Positions 18,731 to 27,576 of a stretch of 64,000 nt of DNA are shown piece after piece. The notes under the pieces are model-generated. The model did not search any database. It was not told where the DNA came from and saw only the letters and a list, made by a program, of their open reading frames with translations. Position 1 is the first letter of the stretch, and the number at the start of each line of letters is the position of its first letter. The DNA is from Flavobacterium cerinum (GTDB taxonomy: Bacteria > Bacteroidota > Bacteroidia > Flavobacteriales > Flavobacteriaceae), in assembly GCF_024496085.1 (NCBI RefSeq), contig NZ_CP101751.1, positions 2,356,001 through 2,420,000 on the forward strand, given 5' to 3'. The translations under genes were made by a program, and so were the position numbers.

Positions 18731-19867
18731 TTATTTTTCCAGTTTCATCCAGAAATAGTCATTCCAGCCTTCTATAAGTCTTGTAGGATCGGTATTTTTT
18801 GTTCTGTCTTGTTCCGCAATTTGAACGATTCTTTTATCTTTTACGTTGAAATTATAATTTCGAGGTTTCTTTTCGCCTTCAATTGTAAGTTCAACTTTGT
18901 ATGCTCCGTCAGTAAGGTTTGCAAATTTGAATTCTCCCGGTTTGTCTACCAGTTTTAAAGCACATCGGTATTCATTCCATTTGGCTTGTTCTACCTGAGC
19001 CACATTCGGCGTACCGGTTCCGTATTGTTGAGCAAAAGGCTTGTTGTCTTTTAATACTTTCAGGCTCCATTTTACGCTTTTGTTGGTTTTTCTGTTATTA
19101 GCCGGATTCGGTTGGAATTCTTCATGATTATAATAAAAACCGAAAACAAGGTTACCCGATTCATCATAATTCATATAGGCATAATTATTCCACGGACCGC
19201 GTGTTACATACATTTCGTTCATAGCAGCATAAGGGTCTGAGTTAACCAGTTTTTGAATTTCAAAATCGAAAGAGTAATACATTTTATCTCCTGCATAAAA
19301 ATCAAGTCGGTAATCGCCGGTACCCCATTTTTTAACATCGATTTCGGTTCCTCCAACCCATTCACCGTCACGTTGGTATCGGCTGTTTGGTGTATTGTAT
19401 TTTATTTTTTTTCCGTCGTCAAATTGTTGGAACCCGTCATATTCAAAGTAAGTAATGTATTGGTCGCCTTTATAGACTTTAATTTTTAGAAATTCGGCTT
19501 GATCATGAACGGTATTTACAGTAGTACCGTCAGCCTTTTTGTTCGGAACAAAAGTTGCGGTGTAACCCGAAAACTGCGTTAATCCGCCGGTTCCTATATT
19601 AGTTGCATACAATAAAGAGTTAAAAGTAACGGCAGGCGTTTGTTTGTACATATTCCAGTCCAGTTTTAATCCGCTGGAAGCACCGCCTTTATTTTTTACC
19701 TTTTTAGCTGCTTTTTCTCCTTTTTTTACAACTTCTTCTGCTGTTTTTACAGTTTCAGTTGCGTTGTTAGCCTGATTGGTTGCTTTTTGAATCTTGCTTA
19801 AAAGTTGCGCATTGGAGTTGGTAAACGCGCATAACAATAGTCCGACGATTACTAATTTTTGTTTCAT
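18731..19867 (-). CDS. Secreted protein of unknown function, 378 residues
   Basis: Signal peptide residues 1-20 (ending NSNAQ). Residues 22-65 form a Lys/Ala-rich helix (TVKTAEEVVKKGEKAAKKVKN) that resembles a coil or surface linker. Residues about 70-378 are beta-rich with many aromatic residues (YEYDGFQQFDDGKK-like strands, GPWNNYAYMNYDESGNLVFGFYYNHEE). No known family and no T9SS domain. Its promoter region holds the ACGAAT direct repeats described at 19949-20008, which ties it to the LytTR regulator immediately upstream. It is separated by about 150 bp from the response-regulator gene and is probably transcribed on its own. Confidence 0.7.
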   Translation of the reverse strand: MKQKLVIVGLLLCAFTNSNAQLLSKIQKATNQANNATETVKTAEEVVKKGEKAAKKVKNKGGASSGLKLDWNMYKQTPAVTFNSLLYATNIGTGGLTQFSGYTATFVPNKKADGTTVNTVHDQAEFLKIKVYKGDQYITYFEYDGFQQFDDGKKIKYNTPNSRYQRDGEWVGGTEIDVKKWGTGDYRLDFYAGDKMYYSFDFEIQKLVNSDPYAAMNEMYVTRGPWNNYAYMNYDESGNLVFGFYYNHEEFQPNPANNRKTNKSVKWSLKVLKDNKPFAQQYGTGTPNVAQVEQAKWNEYRCALKLVDKPGEFKFANLTDGAYKVELTIEGEKKPRNYNFNVKDKRIVQIAEQDRTKNTDPTRLIEGWNDYFWMKLEK

Positions 19868-19941
19868 TTTTTTTATTTATTGGTTGAATGCAAAACCGTT
19901 TTTTCGGAATTACAATGCAATAATAAAGCAAAGGAAAATGA

Positions 19942-20008
19942 CAAATTTAACGAATGTACATCCGGTTGTTTTAGGAAAATATTCGTAGCAACCGGATGTA
20001 AATTCGTT
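19942..20008 (-). promoter_or_regulatory. Candidate LytTR operator with inverted repeat and -7 element
   Basis: Read on the minus strand, ACGAAT occurs at 20007-20002 and 19986-19981, exactly 21 bp apart. A TAAATTTG -7 match (19949-19942) lies 37 bp downstream of the second copy. The same interval is a large inverted repeat: arms 19949-19968 and 19989-20008 are complementary over 20 bp with one mismatch. Tandem 9-10 bp motifs two helical turns apart are the known binding mode of LytTR domains. The site is upstream of the 19867 gene and just downstream of the LytTR regulator gene. Confidence 0.5.
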
Positions 20009-20019
20009 TTTAGTAAAAT

Positions 20020-20775
20020 TTAGACATGAAGATTTTCAAGTAAAATAAGGAACTCTTCTTTTTTGCGAACAGAAAGAGGAATTGAAGTCTTATTTTTTAA
20101 AACGATTGTATTTCCGCCATCTGATTTAATAAAATGGTCGAAATAAGCCATATTGATCAGGTGCGATTGATGCGTCCTGAAGAAATTGTGAGGCGTTAGC
20201 ATTGTTTCATATTCTTTAAGATTGGTCGAAACAATGAGTTTTGGTGCATTAATAAAAGTAAAAGTGGTATAATTTTTATCCGATTCACAGTGTACGATGT
20301 CCTGAATACTTACAGAATAAATTCTATCGGCTGTTTTCAGAACCAGTTTTTGTGAATTTTTCGGACTTCCGAGATTACTGAACAGGTTATTGAGTTTTAG
20401 ATCAAAAATTTCTTTGCTAAGCGATTCTTCCGCTTTTGTAACAGCTTCGACCAAATCGGCCGGATCTAAAGGTTTTAAAAGGTAATCAATGGCCGAAAAA
20501 CGGAAAGCCCTGATGGCAAAGTCTTCATATCCCGTTATAAAAATAACTTTAAAAGTAATCGGTTGTAATTCCTGAAGTAAATCAAATCCCGTTCCGTCGG
20601 GCATTTCTACGTCGAGAAAAACAATATCCGGTGTAAGTTGCCTGATCAGATTAATTCCTGATGCTACAGAATCTGCCTGGCCAATAATAGTAATATTGGG
20701 GCAGTTTGATTTTATGATGGCACTATTTTTCTTTCGAATAGTTTCAATATCGTCAATAATAACAGCTCTTAACAT
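20020..20775 (-). CDS. LytTR-family response regulator
   Basis: Receiver domain residues 1-120 with Asp7/Asp8 acidic pocket, phospho-acceptor Asp55 (IVFLDVEMPDGTGF), and the conserved Thr/Lys switch region (FITGYEDFAIRAFRF, DYLLKPLD). LytTR DNA-binding domain from about 140 to 250 (HCESDKNYTTF, FFRTHQSHLINMAYF). I place the start at ATG 20775 (MLRAVIIDD); the reading frame extends 19 codons upstream to 20832, but that stretch overlaps the kinase gene and matches nothing. The kinase stop is 7 bp upstream, so the pair is co-transcribed and almost certainly a cognate two-component system. Confidence 0.9.
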   Translation of the reverse strand: MLRAVIIDDIETIRKKNSAIIKSNCPNITIIGQADSVASGINLIRQLTPDIVFLDVEMPDGTGFDLLQELQPITFKVIFITGYEDFAIRAFRFSAIDYLLKPLDPADLVEAVTKAEESLSKEIFDLKLNNLFSNLGSPKNSQKLVLKTADRIYSVSIQDIVHCESDKNYTTFTFINAPKLIVSTNLKEYETMLTPHNFFRTHQSHLINMAYFDHFIKSDGGNTIVLKNKTSIPLSVRKKEEFLILLENLHV

Positions 20776-20782
20776 AGGATAA

Positions 20783-22930
20783 TTAATTTTCGTAAATGTA
20801 AGGAATTTCAAAAAAAACTTTAGCCCCGACAATATTTGTATTTTGATCCAGGATATTATCGGTTTGCACCAGAAAGTCTTGATTTTTGGTATAACCGATC
20901 AAGCGTTCTTTGGTAATTGTCATAGCCAACGATTTGTGGTTGGCGATTTTTTTGTCGGTTTCAAATCCTTTTCCGTTATCGGTAACTTCAAAGAATAATT
21001 TGTCTGCTTTAAGATAAAAATGAATCGCAATCATTCCGTCTTCTGATTTGTTGCTTAAACCGTGTTTGATCGCATTCTCTATAAAAGGCTGCGTTAGCAT
21101 TGGCGGTAAAAAGATAGTTTCGGCATCAATACTCTTTTCGATAGCAATGGTAAAGTTGAACTTATTGTTGTATAAAAGTTGCTGGATGGCTAAATAATTT
21201 CGGGTCATTTCCACTTCCTCTGCCAACGAAATATAATTTTCATTGGAATTTTCAAGAATCTGACGGGTCAGTTTTGAAAATTTAGTCAGGTAATCTACGG
21301 CTTCCTTGTCTTGTTTGTCCTGAATCAATCCTTGAATGTTATCGATAGAATTAAAGATAAAATGCGGATTCATTTGTGTGATCAATAGTTTTTGTTTGAT
21401 TTGATCTTTTTCAAGAAGTGTTATCGCTTGTTTTTGTTTGGTATTTCGGTAATAAAAATAAGCGCCCAAAAGAAACAATAGAAGCACGCCTGAAAGTCCG
21501 ATCAGCCAGTTATTTTTTGCGGCTGTTTCCTTTTCGCCTTTTAATTTGATGGCCGCTACTTTTTTACCTTCAATTAATTTTTGATTTAGCGTTTTTTTCT
21601 CGAAATCATATTTTAGCTGTTGATGCGCCAATTTATTTCGGGATGTTTCCAACGCCGATTGTTTTTCATTTTCCAGTTTGATAGCCGCTAATTTATTTTG
21701 TTGTTCTAATTTAACTTCCGTCAATTTCTTTTGCTGCATTATTTTTTGTTGCAGTTCTTTTCTTTCGAAATCATATTTCAGTTGTTGTTGTGCCAGCTCA
21801 TTTTTTGAAGCTTCAAGATTACTGGAATCTTTTAGCACAATCCAGGCTTCATACATTTTAAGGGCGTTGTCATATTGTTTACTTTCCTTGTAAATTTTAT
21901 GCAATAAGTTACTCATACCTGTTCTTGCCCCGATATTTTTTAACTTAAGGGCTAAGGCATAACTCAACTCGCCGTATTCAGCTGCTTTTTCGTATTTTTT
22001 TGATTTGTAATAGACTCTGGCAGCATTACCGTATACCCCTTGTCTGGAAAGGTCATCTTTGCATAAAGCCAATGCCTGATCGAGGTAGATTTGTGCCTGA
22101 GTACTATCTCCCATGTCGCTGCTGGAATTTGCCAACTGTACCAATATCATCGATTCTGCCTGCGGATCTTTGTTCGGTTTTATGATTTCATAGGCTCTTA
22201 GGAAGCTTTTGTGCGCTTCCGGATATTTTTTAAGTCGGCTGTAGGCAACTCCTATGTTGTTATTGATAACCGCAATTTCATGTCGGTCGCTTTTCCATAA
22301 TTCCGATTCAGGAACGTCAAAATAAACCAGGGATTTTTTTAAGTAAACAATTGCTTTTTCCCAATCTTCTTGTGCTATACAGGTAGTTCCGATTTCCTGA
22401 TTCACATGTGAAATTCCCATTTCATTTTTGATGCTTTCGTAATATTTAAGTGCTTCAAAAAAGTTTTCAAATGTTTTGGGCCAATCGGCTATTTTTCGAT
22501 AGTAGGTGCCTTTACCGATCATAGCTGAGGCTACGGTTTTATAATTTTTTGCTTCTTTCCAATATTTTATGGCCAAATCATAATTTTCCGGCGCTTTATC
22601 ACTACCGTCAAAGGTTTCTTTTTTAGCGATATTATAGTAATAGACTCCGGCCGCATAGAGATATTCGTTCTTCATCTTGGGAGTAAGATGATCCATTTTG
22701 AGTCCTTTAGAAAAAATAGGTAGCAATTGATTGTAAAAAGCAATGTGTTGTTTGCTCCAGCCAATTGAGTTACTCATCCCCGCATAAATAGTACTTATGC
22801 GTACCATATCACTGGTTTTAGGGTTGGCGAGAATCGTTTTTAAGGAATCAATAGTCTTATCCTGAGAATAAGAAATCGTTGAAATAAAGAAAAATACAAT
22901 TACGGTGGCTAGCCAAGTAGTTTTACTCAT
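20783..22930 (-). CDS. TPR-containing LytS-type sensor histidine kinase
   Basis: 715 residues. Signal peptide 1-22; periplasmic tetratricopeptide repeats about 80-370; a long coiled-coil stalk about 375-470 with an internal duplication (AHQQLKYDFE against AQQQLKYDFE); one membrane helix about 476-494 (WLIGLSGVLLLFLLGAYFYY); then a His_kinase (PF06580-type) domain with His523 in MNPHFIFNS and a GHKL ATPase with IENAIKHG near 618 and DNGKGF near 651. All catalytic motifs are intact. It presumably senses an envelope signal through the TPRs and phosphorylates the LytTR regulator encoded 7 bp downstream. Divergent from the 23325 gene across 394 bp. Confidence 0.9.
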   Translation of the reverse strand: MSKTTWLATVIVFFFISTISYSQDKTIDSLKTILANPKTSDMVRISTIYAGMSNSIGWSKQHIAFYNQLLPIFSKGLKMDHLTPKMKNEYLYAAGVYYYNIAKKETFDGSDKAPENYDLAIKYWKEAKNYKTVASAMIGKGTYYRKIADWPKTFENFFEALKYYESIKNEMGISHVNQEIGTTCIAQEDWEKAIVYLKKSLVYFDVPESELWKSDRHEIAVINNNIGVAYSRLKKYPEAHKSFLRAYEIIKPNKDPQAESMILVQLANSSSDMGDSTQAQIYLDQALALCKDDLSRQGVYGNAARVYYKSKKYEKAAEYGELSYALALKLKNIGARTGMSNLLHKIYKESKQYDNALKMYEAWIVLKDSSNLEASKNELAQQQLKYDFERKELQQKIMQQKKLTEVKLEQQNKLAAIKLENEKQSALETSRNKLAHQQLKYDFEKKTLNQKLIEGKKVAAIKLKGEKETAAKNNWLIGLSGVLLLFLLGAYFYYRNTKQKQAITLLEKDQIKQKLLITQMNPHFIFNSIDNIQGLIQDKQDKEAVDYLTKFSKLTRQILENSNENYISLAEEVEMTRNYLAIQQLLYNNKFNFTIAIEKSIDAETIFLPPMLTQPFIENAIKHGLSNKSEDGMIAIHFYLKADKLFFEVTDNGKGFETDKKIANHKSLAMTITKERLIGYTKNQDFLVQTDNILDQNTNIVGAKVFFEIPYIYEN

Positions 22931-23324
22931 AAGAGAATTTTGGAAGTTTTAAATTCGACGTTAAATGTAAGTAATAAAAACATATTTTTTTAGAATTAAG
23001 CCACTAAATACAATGCTTTACAGCCATTTTTTTTGGCATCAAATTTAAAGTAATAATACGCTTTCCGATGTAGCAATCTAACGGAGACTAATTAGAAGTG
23101 TAAGGTAGGTCTTCTCCTGAATTTTATGCCCGGATTCCAAGACAAAAAAAGTGATAAAAGGGATCGTCTTAACTGCTGTAACTGTTTTTGATAAAACGAA
23201 TTTTCATTGCCGTGTTACTAAATTGTTTCAAATGGCTACAAATTTTCATTTGCCCGTTTCTCTTTTGCATTAAATTCTACCTTAGCACTGTTAATAATTT
23301 AATCTTATCAAATAGCCAACTATA
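22931..23324. other. 394-bp divergent intergenic region
   Basis: No gene seen. The part near 23196-23285 carries the candidate operator for the 23325 gene. The half next to the kinase gene is AT-rich, with no clear -33/-7 pair that I could identify. Confidence 0.4.
23196..23285 (+). promoter_or_regulatory. Candidate LytTR operator: three repeats at 21-bp period plus -7 element
   Basis: ACGAATTTTC (23196), ACTAAATTGT (23217) and ACAAATTTTC (23238) start exactly 21 bp apart on the plus strand; the first and third continue as TTTTCATTGCC and TTTTCATTTGCC. TACCTTAG (23278-23285), a 7/8 match to TAnnTTTG, begins 40 bp after the last repeat. No -33 TTG stands at the usual distance, as expected for an activator-dependent promoter. 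It would drive the gene starting at 23325. Confidence 0.5.
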
Positions 23325-24758
23325 ATGGATGCTAAAAAGGAGGAATTAATGCGTACGATAGGCGAGGCCTATAGTCCCTATCTTGAGACCGGAAAAATTT
23401 ATCATGTAGATGTTACCAAAAGTAATTACGGCGCTCAAAAAAGCGGCATATTTTACATCAAAGATGATATAAAATACAATTATAATACGAATCTTCCGAA
23501 AAAAGAAAGGGAGGCACTAAATAAAGAATTACGCGAATTAGGTAATAAAATAAGTGATTTGGGTGATAAAGCAGATCTTTGGGATCTTTATAGCGACTTG
23601 CCCGGAAATACGCAGATACGATTTACTTTTATAAAAGAGGAAGCTGTAGGCATGCAGATATATGGCGTGACGGAGCTTATTTCGATGTTAAAAGAAGAAC
23701 TTCTTGAAAATACGGAACGGGTTACAAATCAGGGCGCTTTTAAAAAGGCTGTTGGGTTCGGTAATTTTGTAGAACAGGCAGACAATATTAATATCGTGGG
23801 TGACTACAGTCTTGAATTTGAAAATAAGACCTATTCACTGGACTCTTTTTACGGACTTGGAATCGACCTGTTGAACACTGCACTTGATGAGCAGTTAAAA
23901 AGTATCTGGTTTAGTCTGGAGAATGATCAGCTTACGGTACAAACGGAACCGGCATTCCCGGAACATGGTTTGTATGCTATCGAAAATGCTACAGTAAACC
24001 TGGATCCGGCCTATGCTAAAAGGAAAGAAGCGATTACTGAAGCCATACGCCTGCGGCATGAGTTTTTCAGATCGATAGGTACACTGCACGATGAAATATT
24101 ATATCTGAACATCGGTGGTTTCCGTGACCACAATTGGCCGGGGTATACTTCGGGAACGATTGCAGCAAAATTCCGTATTATTTATACCGAAAATACAACC
24201 ATCGTAATAACTGACGGCCTTTCTGATATTTATACCAAAGAGGATCAGGATAAGGAATTGGCTTACAATGGGACAGGAGCGGAATACTATATTGAATTTG
24301 ACAGTATTGTGCCGTTTCATAAAGTGAGAGATCATTATACGATGGCTTTACTGAACAGTGTAACGCAAGTGGCGTTGAGACACGGCGAATTTAAGGCACT
24401 GATGGAGAAATTTGAGTCACTCACATTGCAGTTTAACAGCAACGATGTGGAGACGTGGGTCATAAAAGATAATGATGCTAACGACGGACCAACTACTTTC
24501 TTTAACAGTTCCCAATATGATGCTAATAAGCCATTTGGAACACTGCTGACAATGGGGTCAAAAAGCTTACCAAAACGGACCAAGTTAAACATTGAAAAAA
24601 TAGTACTGGTAAGTGTAAAACCGTTCGGAAAAGAATGGTTTAGCAGCGATAAGCTTTCTAATTCTGATGACGCAATAAAAACAGCTGCACGAATGGCTAT
24701 GATAAAAGGATTTGAGGAAGACGGATCGTTTAACACCATACCGGTTTCTTATCTATAA
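23325..24758 (+). CDS. Uncharacterised 477-residue protein (paralogue of the 5629 gene)
   Basis: No family recognised. Soluble, no signal peptide. The N-terminal half aligns by eye with the 479-residue protein at 5629: IRFTFIKEEAVGMQIYGVTEL here corresponds to FVVFSISKENGYSYRIATPEEL there, and LDEQLKSIWFSL...VQTEPAFPE to LDGKLKFVYVMI...IKTSPAIPG. The C-terminal 150 residues differ. A GGFRDHNWPGYTSG segment sits near residue 265. It leads a three-gene same-strand run (23325-26938) and has a candidate LytTR-controlled promoter upstream, so it may respond to the kinase/regulator pair encoded divergently. Confidence 0.75.
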   Translation: MDAKKEELMRTIGEAYSPYLETGKIYHVDVTKSNYGAQKSGIFYIKDDIKYNYNTNLPKKEREALNKELRELGNKISDLGDKADLWDLYSDLPGNTQIRFTFIKEEAVGMQIYGVTELISMLKEELLENTERVTNQGAFKKAVGFGNFVEQADNINIVGDYSLEFENKTYSLDSFYGLGIDLLNTALDEQLKSIWFSLENDQLTVQTEPAFPEHGLYAIENATVNLDPAYAKRKEAITEAIRLRHEFFRSIGTLHDEILYLNIGGFRDHNWPGYTSGTIAAKFRIIYTENTTIVITDGLSDIYTKEDQDKELAYNGTGAEYYIEFDSIVPFHKVRDHYTMALLNSVTQVALRHGEFKALMEKFESLTLQFNSNDVETWVIKDNDANDGPTTFFNSSQYDANKPFGTLLTMGSKSLPKRTKLNIEKIVLVSVKPFGKEWFSSDKLSNSDDAIKTAARMAMIKGFEEDGSFNTIPVSYL

Positions 24759-24796
24759 TAATCGTAAACATTAAAATCATTTAAACAACCAAAAAA

Positions 24797-25423
24797 ATGA
24801 GCCATAACGACGAACAATACCTTACGCATTACAATCTGAAATAACAGGCCATTGAAAATATTCTGGGGCCATCTGAGGAAGTGATCGGGCATGCAATGAT
24901 TCCTTTCAGGGTAATTGCAGGTATGACATTTGGAGCTGTGGACATGTATTATTACTCAAATCACATTGAAGGAACCGGATTTTCCACTATGGAACTTATC
25001 CAGACCGATGGTACCGGTCCCGTTCCGAATAAAAAAGGAACTTATGAACTGATTGCTTTTACCAAGCAGCCGTTCAATGCTATCAATCAGGATCCGCCAA
25101 CACCATTCAACATAATGGAGAGACGCGTTTGCGAAAACTTTACGCAAATCGCAGGTGCCGCACAGGGAAAGGCTTTTAATCCGTATGAGATATGCCAGAT
25201 ATCCGGAAACGACGGTAAGCCGAGATATATCTTATTTGATGTGTATAAAGAATTTGAGATCGAAGGTCACAAGCACCATCTGTTGCTTTGTATCGAAATA
25301 TTTGAAGAAGAGTTGACTACCGTAGCCAATTTTGGTCATAAAAGATTTCTCGAAATGCTGAAAATGATAAAAATTTATCCTTACAGCGATCTGGACAGGA
25401 ATTGGGTAGGCATTAAAAAATAA
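24797..25423 (+). pseudogene. SUFU-like gene interrupted by an in-frame TAA at codon 16
   Basis: ATG 24797 opens a frame that reads MSHNDEQYLTHYNLK, meets TAA at 24842-24844, and continues in the same frame with coding-like sequence (QAIENILGPSEEVIGH) to the stop at 25423. Without the stop the product would be 208 residues. The body (DMYYYSNHIEGTGFSTMELIQTDG, then GTYELIAFTKQPF) resembles suppressor-of-fused (SUFU)-like domains, often found as immunity proteins; this is a weak match. A GTG at 24881 could give a 180-residue product, so partial function is possible. One base change from CAA, GAA or AAA would explain the stop. Confidence 0.6.
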
Positions 25424-25441
25424 GCCTTTAACTATTACAAC

Positions 25442-26938
25442 ATGAAAGAACTTATACTATCTCCATCAGAGAAGAAATCTAAAATAGAAGGGTTTCCCAG
25501 CCTAAAAAGCTGTCTGGCTGATATAAAAGGTTTTAACAAAGTACTGTTGCCTATTGTAAAGCTCGATGGCAGCGTGGTTAACGAAAAATGGGAAGGTATC
25601 CCGTTTACCTTTATTCTCCAGAACGTGGATGTTAGCCGTATGGATTTCCAGTTGGAGGACGGCAAATACCAACTACTTGCTCCGCTTAATCTTAGAAAAC
25701 TGGAAGAGTACGGAGAATCGGATGTTAAACGCGAGTACCTGCAAACTTCGGTCGATAAGATCGAAAAGGTAAGTTACGAGCAGGTGGATCAATATAGTAA
25801 TGATGGAATGCTAATGCAATCCGGGTCATTTGATTATGATCCTAACAAACGCGTGCTATATGGTTATGACCAAATTAACGGGCATTCTGTTTTGGTTACC
25901 CGAACGATACAGTATTATCAGGGTAACGACGAGTGGCTGGATTTGGAACACTATACTTATCAATATGATCAAGATGGCTTTTTGGAAATGACTATCTTGC
26001 ATCAACCGGCTCGTGATATAACAATGACCGAAAAAATACTGTACCAAAACAACAGCGATGGTTTTACGGTATCCAAAGAACTGGCTCCGCACCTTATTCC
26101 GGCAACAGATAAGGACCTGGGCGTTATGCATACAGAGATCCCTTTTTCTGCCGTTTTCAGAGAAAATGAAACCGATTGGAATGTTAGTGTAAATGGTTGG
26201 TTTGTTGATGGTAAAAAAGTTCCTGATTTCAAATCCATTCAGGGAGAACTGATACAACGGTATGCATTTAACCATTTCTATAACCTGAATTCCGCATTCC
26301 TTCAATTTAATTGTAAAATTGAAAATCAACGGGAGATTGCTGTAAAAGTCAACGAAAAAGACGGGCTTCCCGATACTATTGCGTATGCGATTAGTTGCCC
26401 GGAAGAAAAAGGGAATTGGCCTATAAAATACATTGAAAAGAGCGATAAAAAAGTCGTAATGGAATGGAAAGGCAACTACACGTTGGAACATCTGGGACAT
26501 GAGATACGAATAGCAAAAGAAAATCAATATGGCACTAAACATTTTACGCTTTCCGGGCAATATACATTGCAACAGGTTGTAATGATGATTCAGACTCAAA
26601 GTTATTTGTGGTGGTATGACTTCGGACAGAATAAGTTTTCCGACCTATTTATGAATCTATACAATGGCCGTTCCGTGGAGTTACATTTTATCTATACTAA
26701 AACCGAAAAGGGAATTGAGCGTGTTGTACAGAAAGTAGAAATTGAAGAGGATATAACCGAAGGAAAGCTAACGTTTAGTAAACCGAAATGGCTTCAGGAT
26801 GAAGAAACGCCACGTGACCCCGACGGGCAAAAGATGCAATTTGTAGCACAGCTGGATCACAGTAATATGTTCGGTAGGTTATATCTGTTTTATTCAGAAA
26901 AGCACCAATTGGTATCACAGGTATTCCAGTGTACCTAA
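25442..26938 (+). CDS. Uncharacterised 498-residue protein
   Basis: Begins 18 bp after the interrupted SUFU-like gene. No signal peptide or membrane helix. Many short beta-strand units with Tyr/Asp turns (YEQVDQYSNDGMLMQSGSFDYD, QYDQDGFLEMTI) recall RHS/YD-like or MORN-like strand repeats, but I cannot assign a family. A WWYDFGQNKFSDLFMNLYNGRSVELHF segment stands near residue 395. The preceding frame is broken while this gene remains open, so it is either translated independently or the break is tolerated. The function cannot be stated. Confidence 0.65.
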   Translation: MKELILSPSEKKSKIEGFPSLKSCLADIKGFNKVLLPIVKLDGSVVNEKWEGIPFTFILQNVDVSRMDFQLEDGKYQLLAPLNLRKLEEYGESDVKREYLQTSVDKIEKVSYEQVDQYSNDGMLMQSGSFDYDPNKRVLYGYDQINGHSVLVTRTIQYYQGNDEWLDLEHYTYQYDQDGFLEMTILHQPARDITMTEKILYQNNSDGFTVSKELAPHLIPATDKDLGVMHTEIPFSAVFRENETDWNVSVNGWFVDGKKVPDFKSIQGELIQRYAFNHFYNLNSAFLQFNCKIENQREIAVKVNEKDGLPDTIAYAISCPEEKGNWPIKYIEKSDKKVVMEWKGNYTLEHLGHEIRIAKENQYGTKHFTLSGQYTLQQVVMMIQTQSYLWWYDFGQNKFSDLFMNLYNGRSVELHFIYTKTEKGIERVVQKVEIEEDITEGKLTFSKPKWLQDEETPRDPDGQKMQFVAQLDHSNMFGRLYLFYSEKHQLVSQVFQCT

Positions 26939-27052
26939 TAAATAAAAACAATTCCGGCACTGATTTTAAATATTGGGGAATATGTTATTTCTTAGTAGAT
27001 GAAATTTAGCGCAAAATAAAAATAACCTTTAGGAATTGTAAGATAATAAGAT

Positions 27053-27295
27053 ATGCAGCAAGAACCTTTATTTATAACCCATATTACCATCGGGGATGAA
27101 ATCCAGGAGGTAAAAGTCTACGGAAATGTTGACAAAACAACCAATTTTATTTACTACACATTTCTACTGAATGATGATAAAAGCATCATAATTTCAAAAT
27201 TTGACGGTGATAAATGGTTGGACATAAACGCAATCCGCAGTAATAATGATCTAACGGAAATGTTAGGGAAATTAATCGATAGCGATACAAAATAG
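27053..27295 (+). CDS. Small uncharacterised protein, 80 residues
   Basis: A compact acidic protein (ITHITIGDEIQEVKVYGNVD, DDKSIIISKFDGDKWLDI) with an alternating beta pattern ending in a short helix (LTEMLGKLIDS). No known family. It follows the 25442 gene by 114 bp on the same strand, and the coding-like composition and ordinary start support a real gene. Its size and place at the end of the cluster would suit a small accessory or immunity protein, but nothing in the sequence proves this. Confidence 0.5.
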   Translation: MQQEPLFITHITIGDEIQEVKVYGNVDKTTNFIYYTFLLNDDKSIIISKFDGDKWLDINAIRSNNDLTEMLGKLIDSDTK

Positions 27296-27536
27296 AATAA
27301 TGACATCTGAATATTTTTATACTCTGAGAAATAGGAAGACTATATGAATAAAACAGATAAACAAATTAATACAGTTGAGCGATTTATATAATTGCTGAGT
27401 TATAAGCTTCCGGTTTGTTATATGAATTACACCGTCTTCTTGTTAGGGGATGTTACACATGGAATTCGGTGATATAAGTAATTCATTTACAGTAATCCTT
27501 ATCCGGAGAGCTTTTACTAATTTTAATTGTATAAAA
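27296..27536. other. Convergent intergenic region without a visible gene
   Basis: AT-rich sequence between the 27295 stop and the terminator of the minus-strand operon; no open frame or strong structure seen in it. Confidence 0.4.
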
Positions 27537-27559
27537 AACGCCCTGATTATCAGGGCGTT
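27537..27559 (-). terminator. Rho-independent terminator of the 28823-27577 operon
   Basis: AACGCCCTGA and TCAGGGCGTT form a 10-bp stem around a 3-nt loop. On the minus strand it is followed by a T-tract (the plus strand has six A just before it). It lies 17 bp beyond the stop of the minus-strand gene at 27577. Confidence 0.85.
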
Positions 27560-27576
27560 TCTATTGGTAGTTTTTG

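Noticed and set aside
20776..20832. 19-codon N-terminal extension of the LytTR regulator
   Set aside because: It overlaps the kinase gene's end and precedes the standard receiver start MLRAVIIDD, so the internal ATG is preferred.
25856..26599. A 247-codon minus-strand open frame
   Set aside because: It is antisense to the 498-residue gene; hydrophobic-rich translation without motifs is typical of an antisense shadow.
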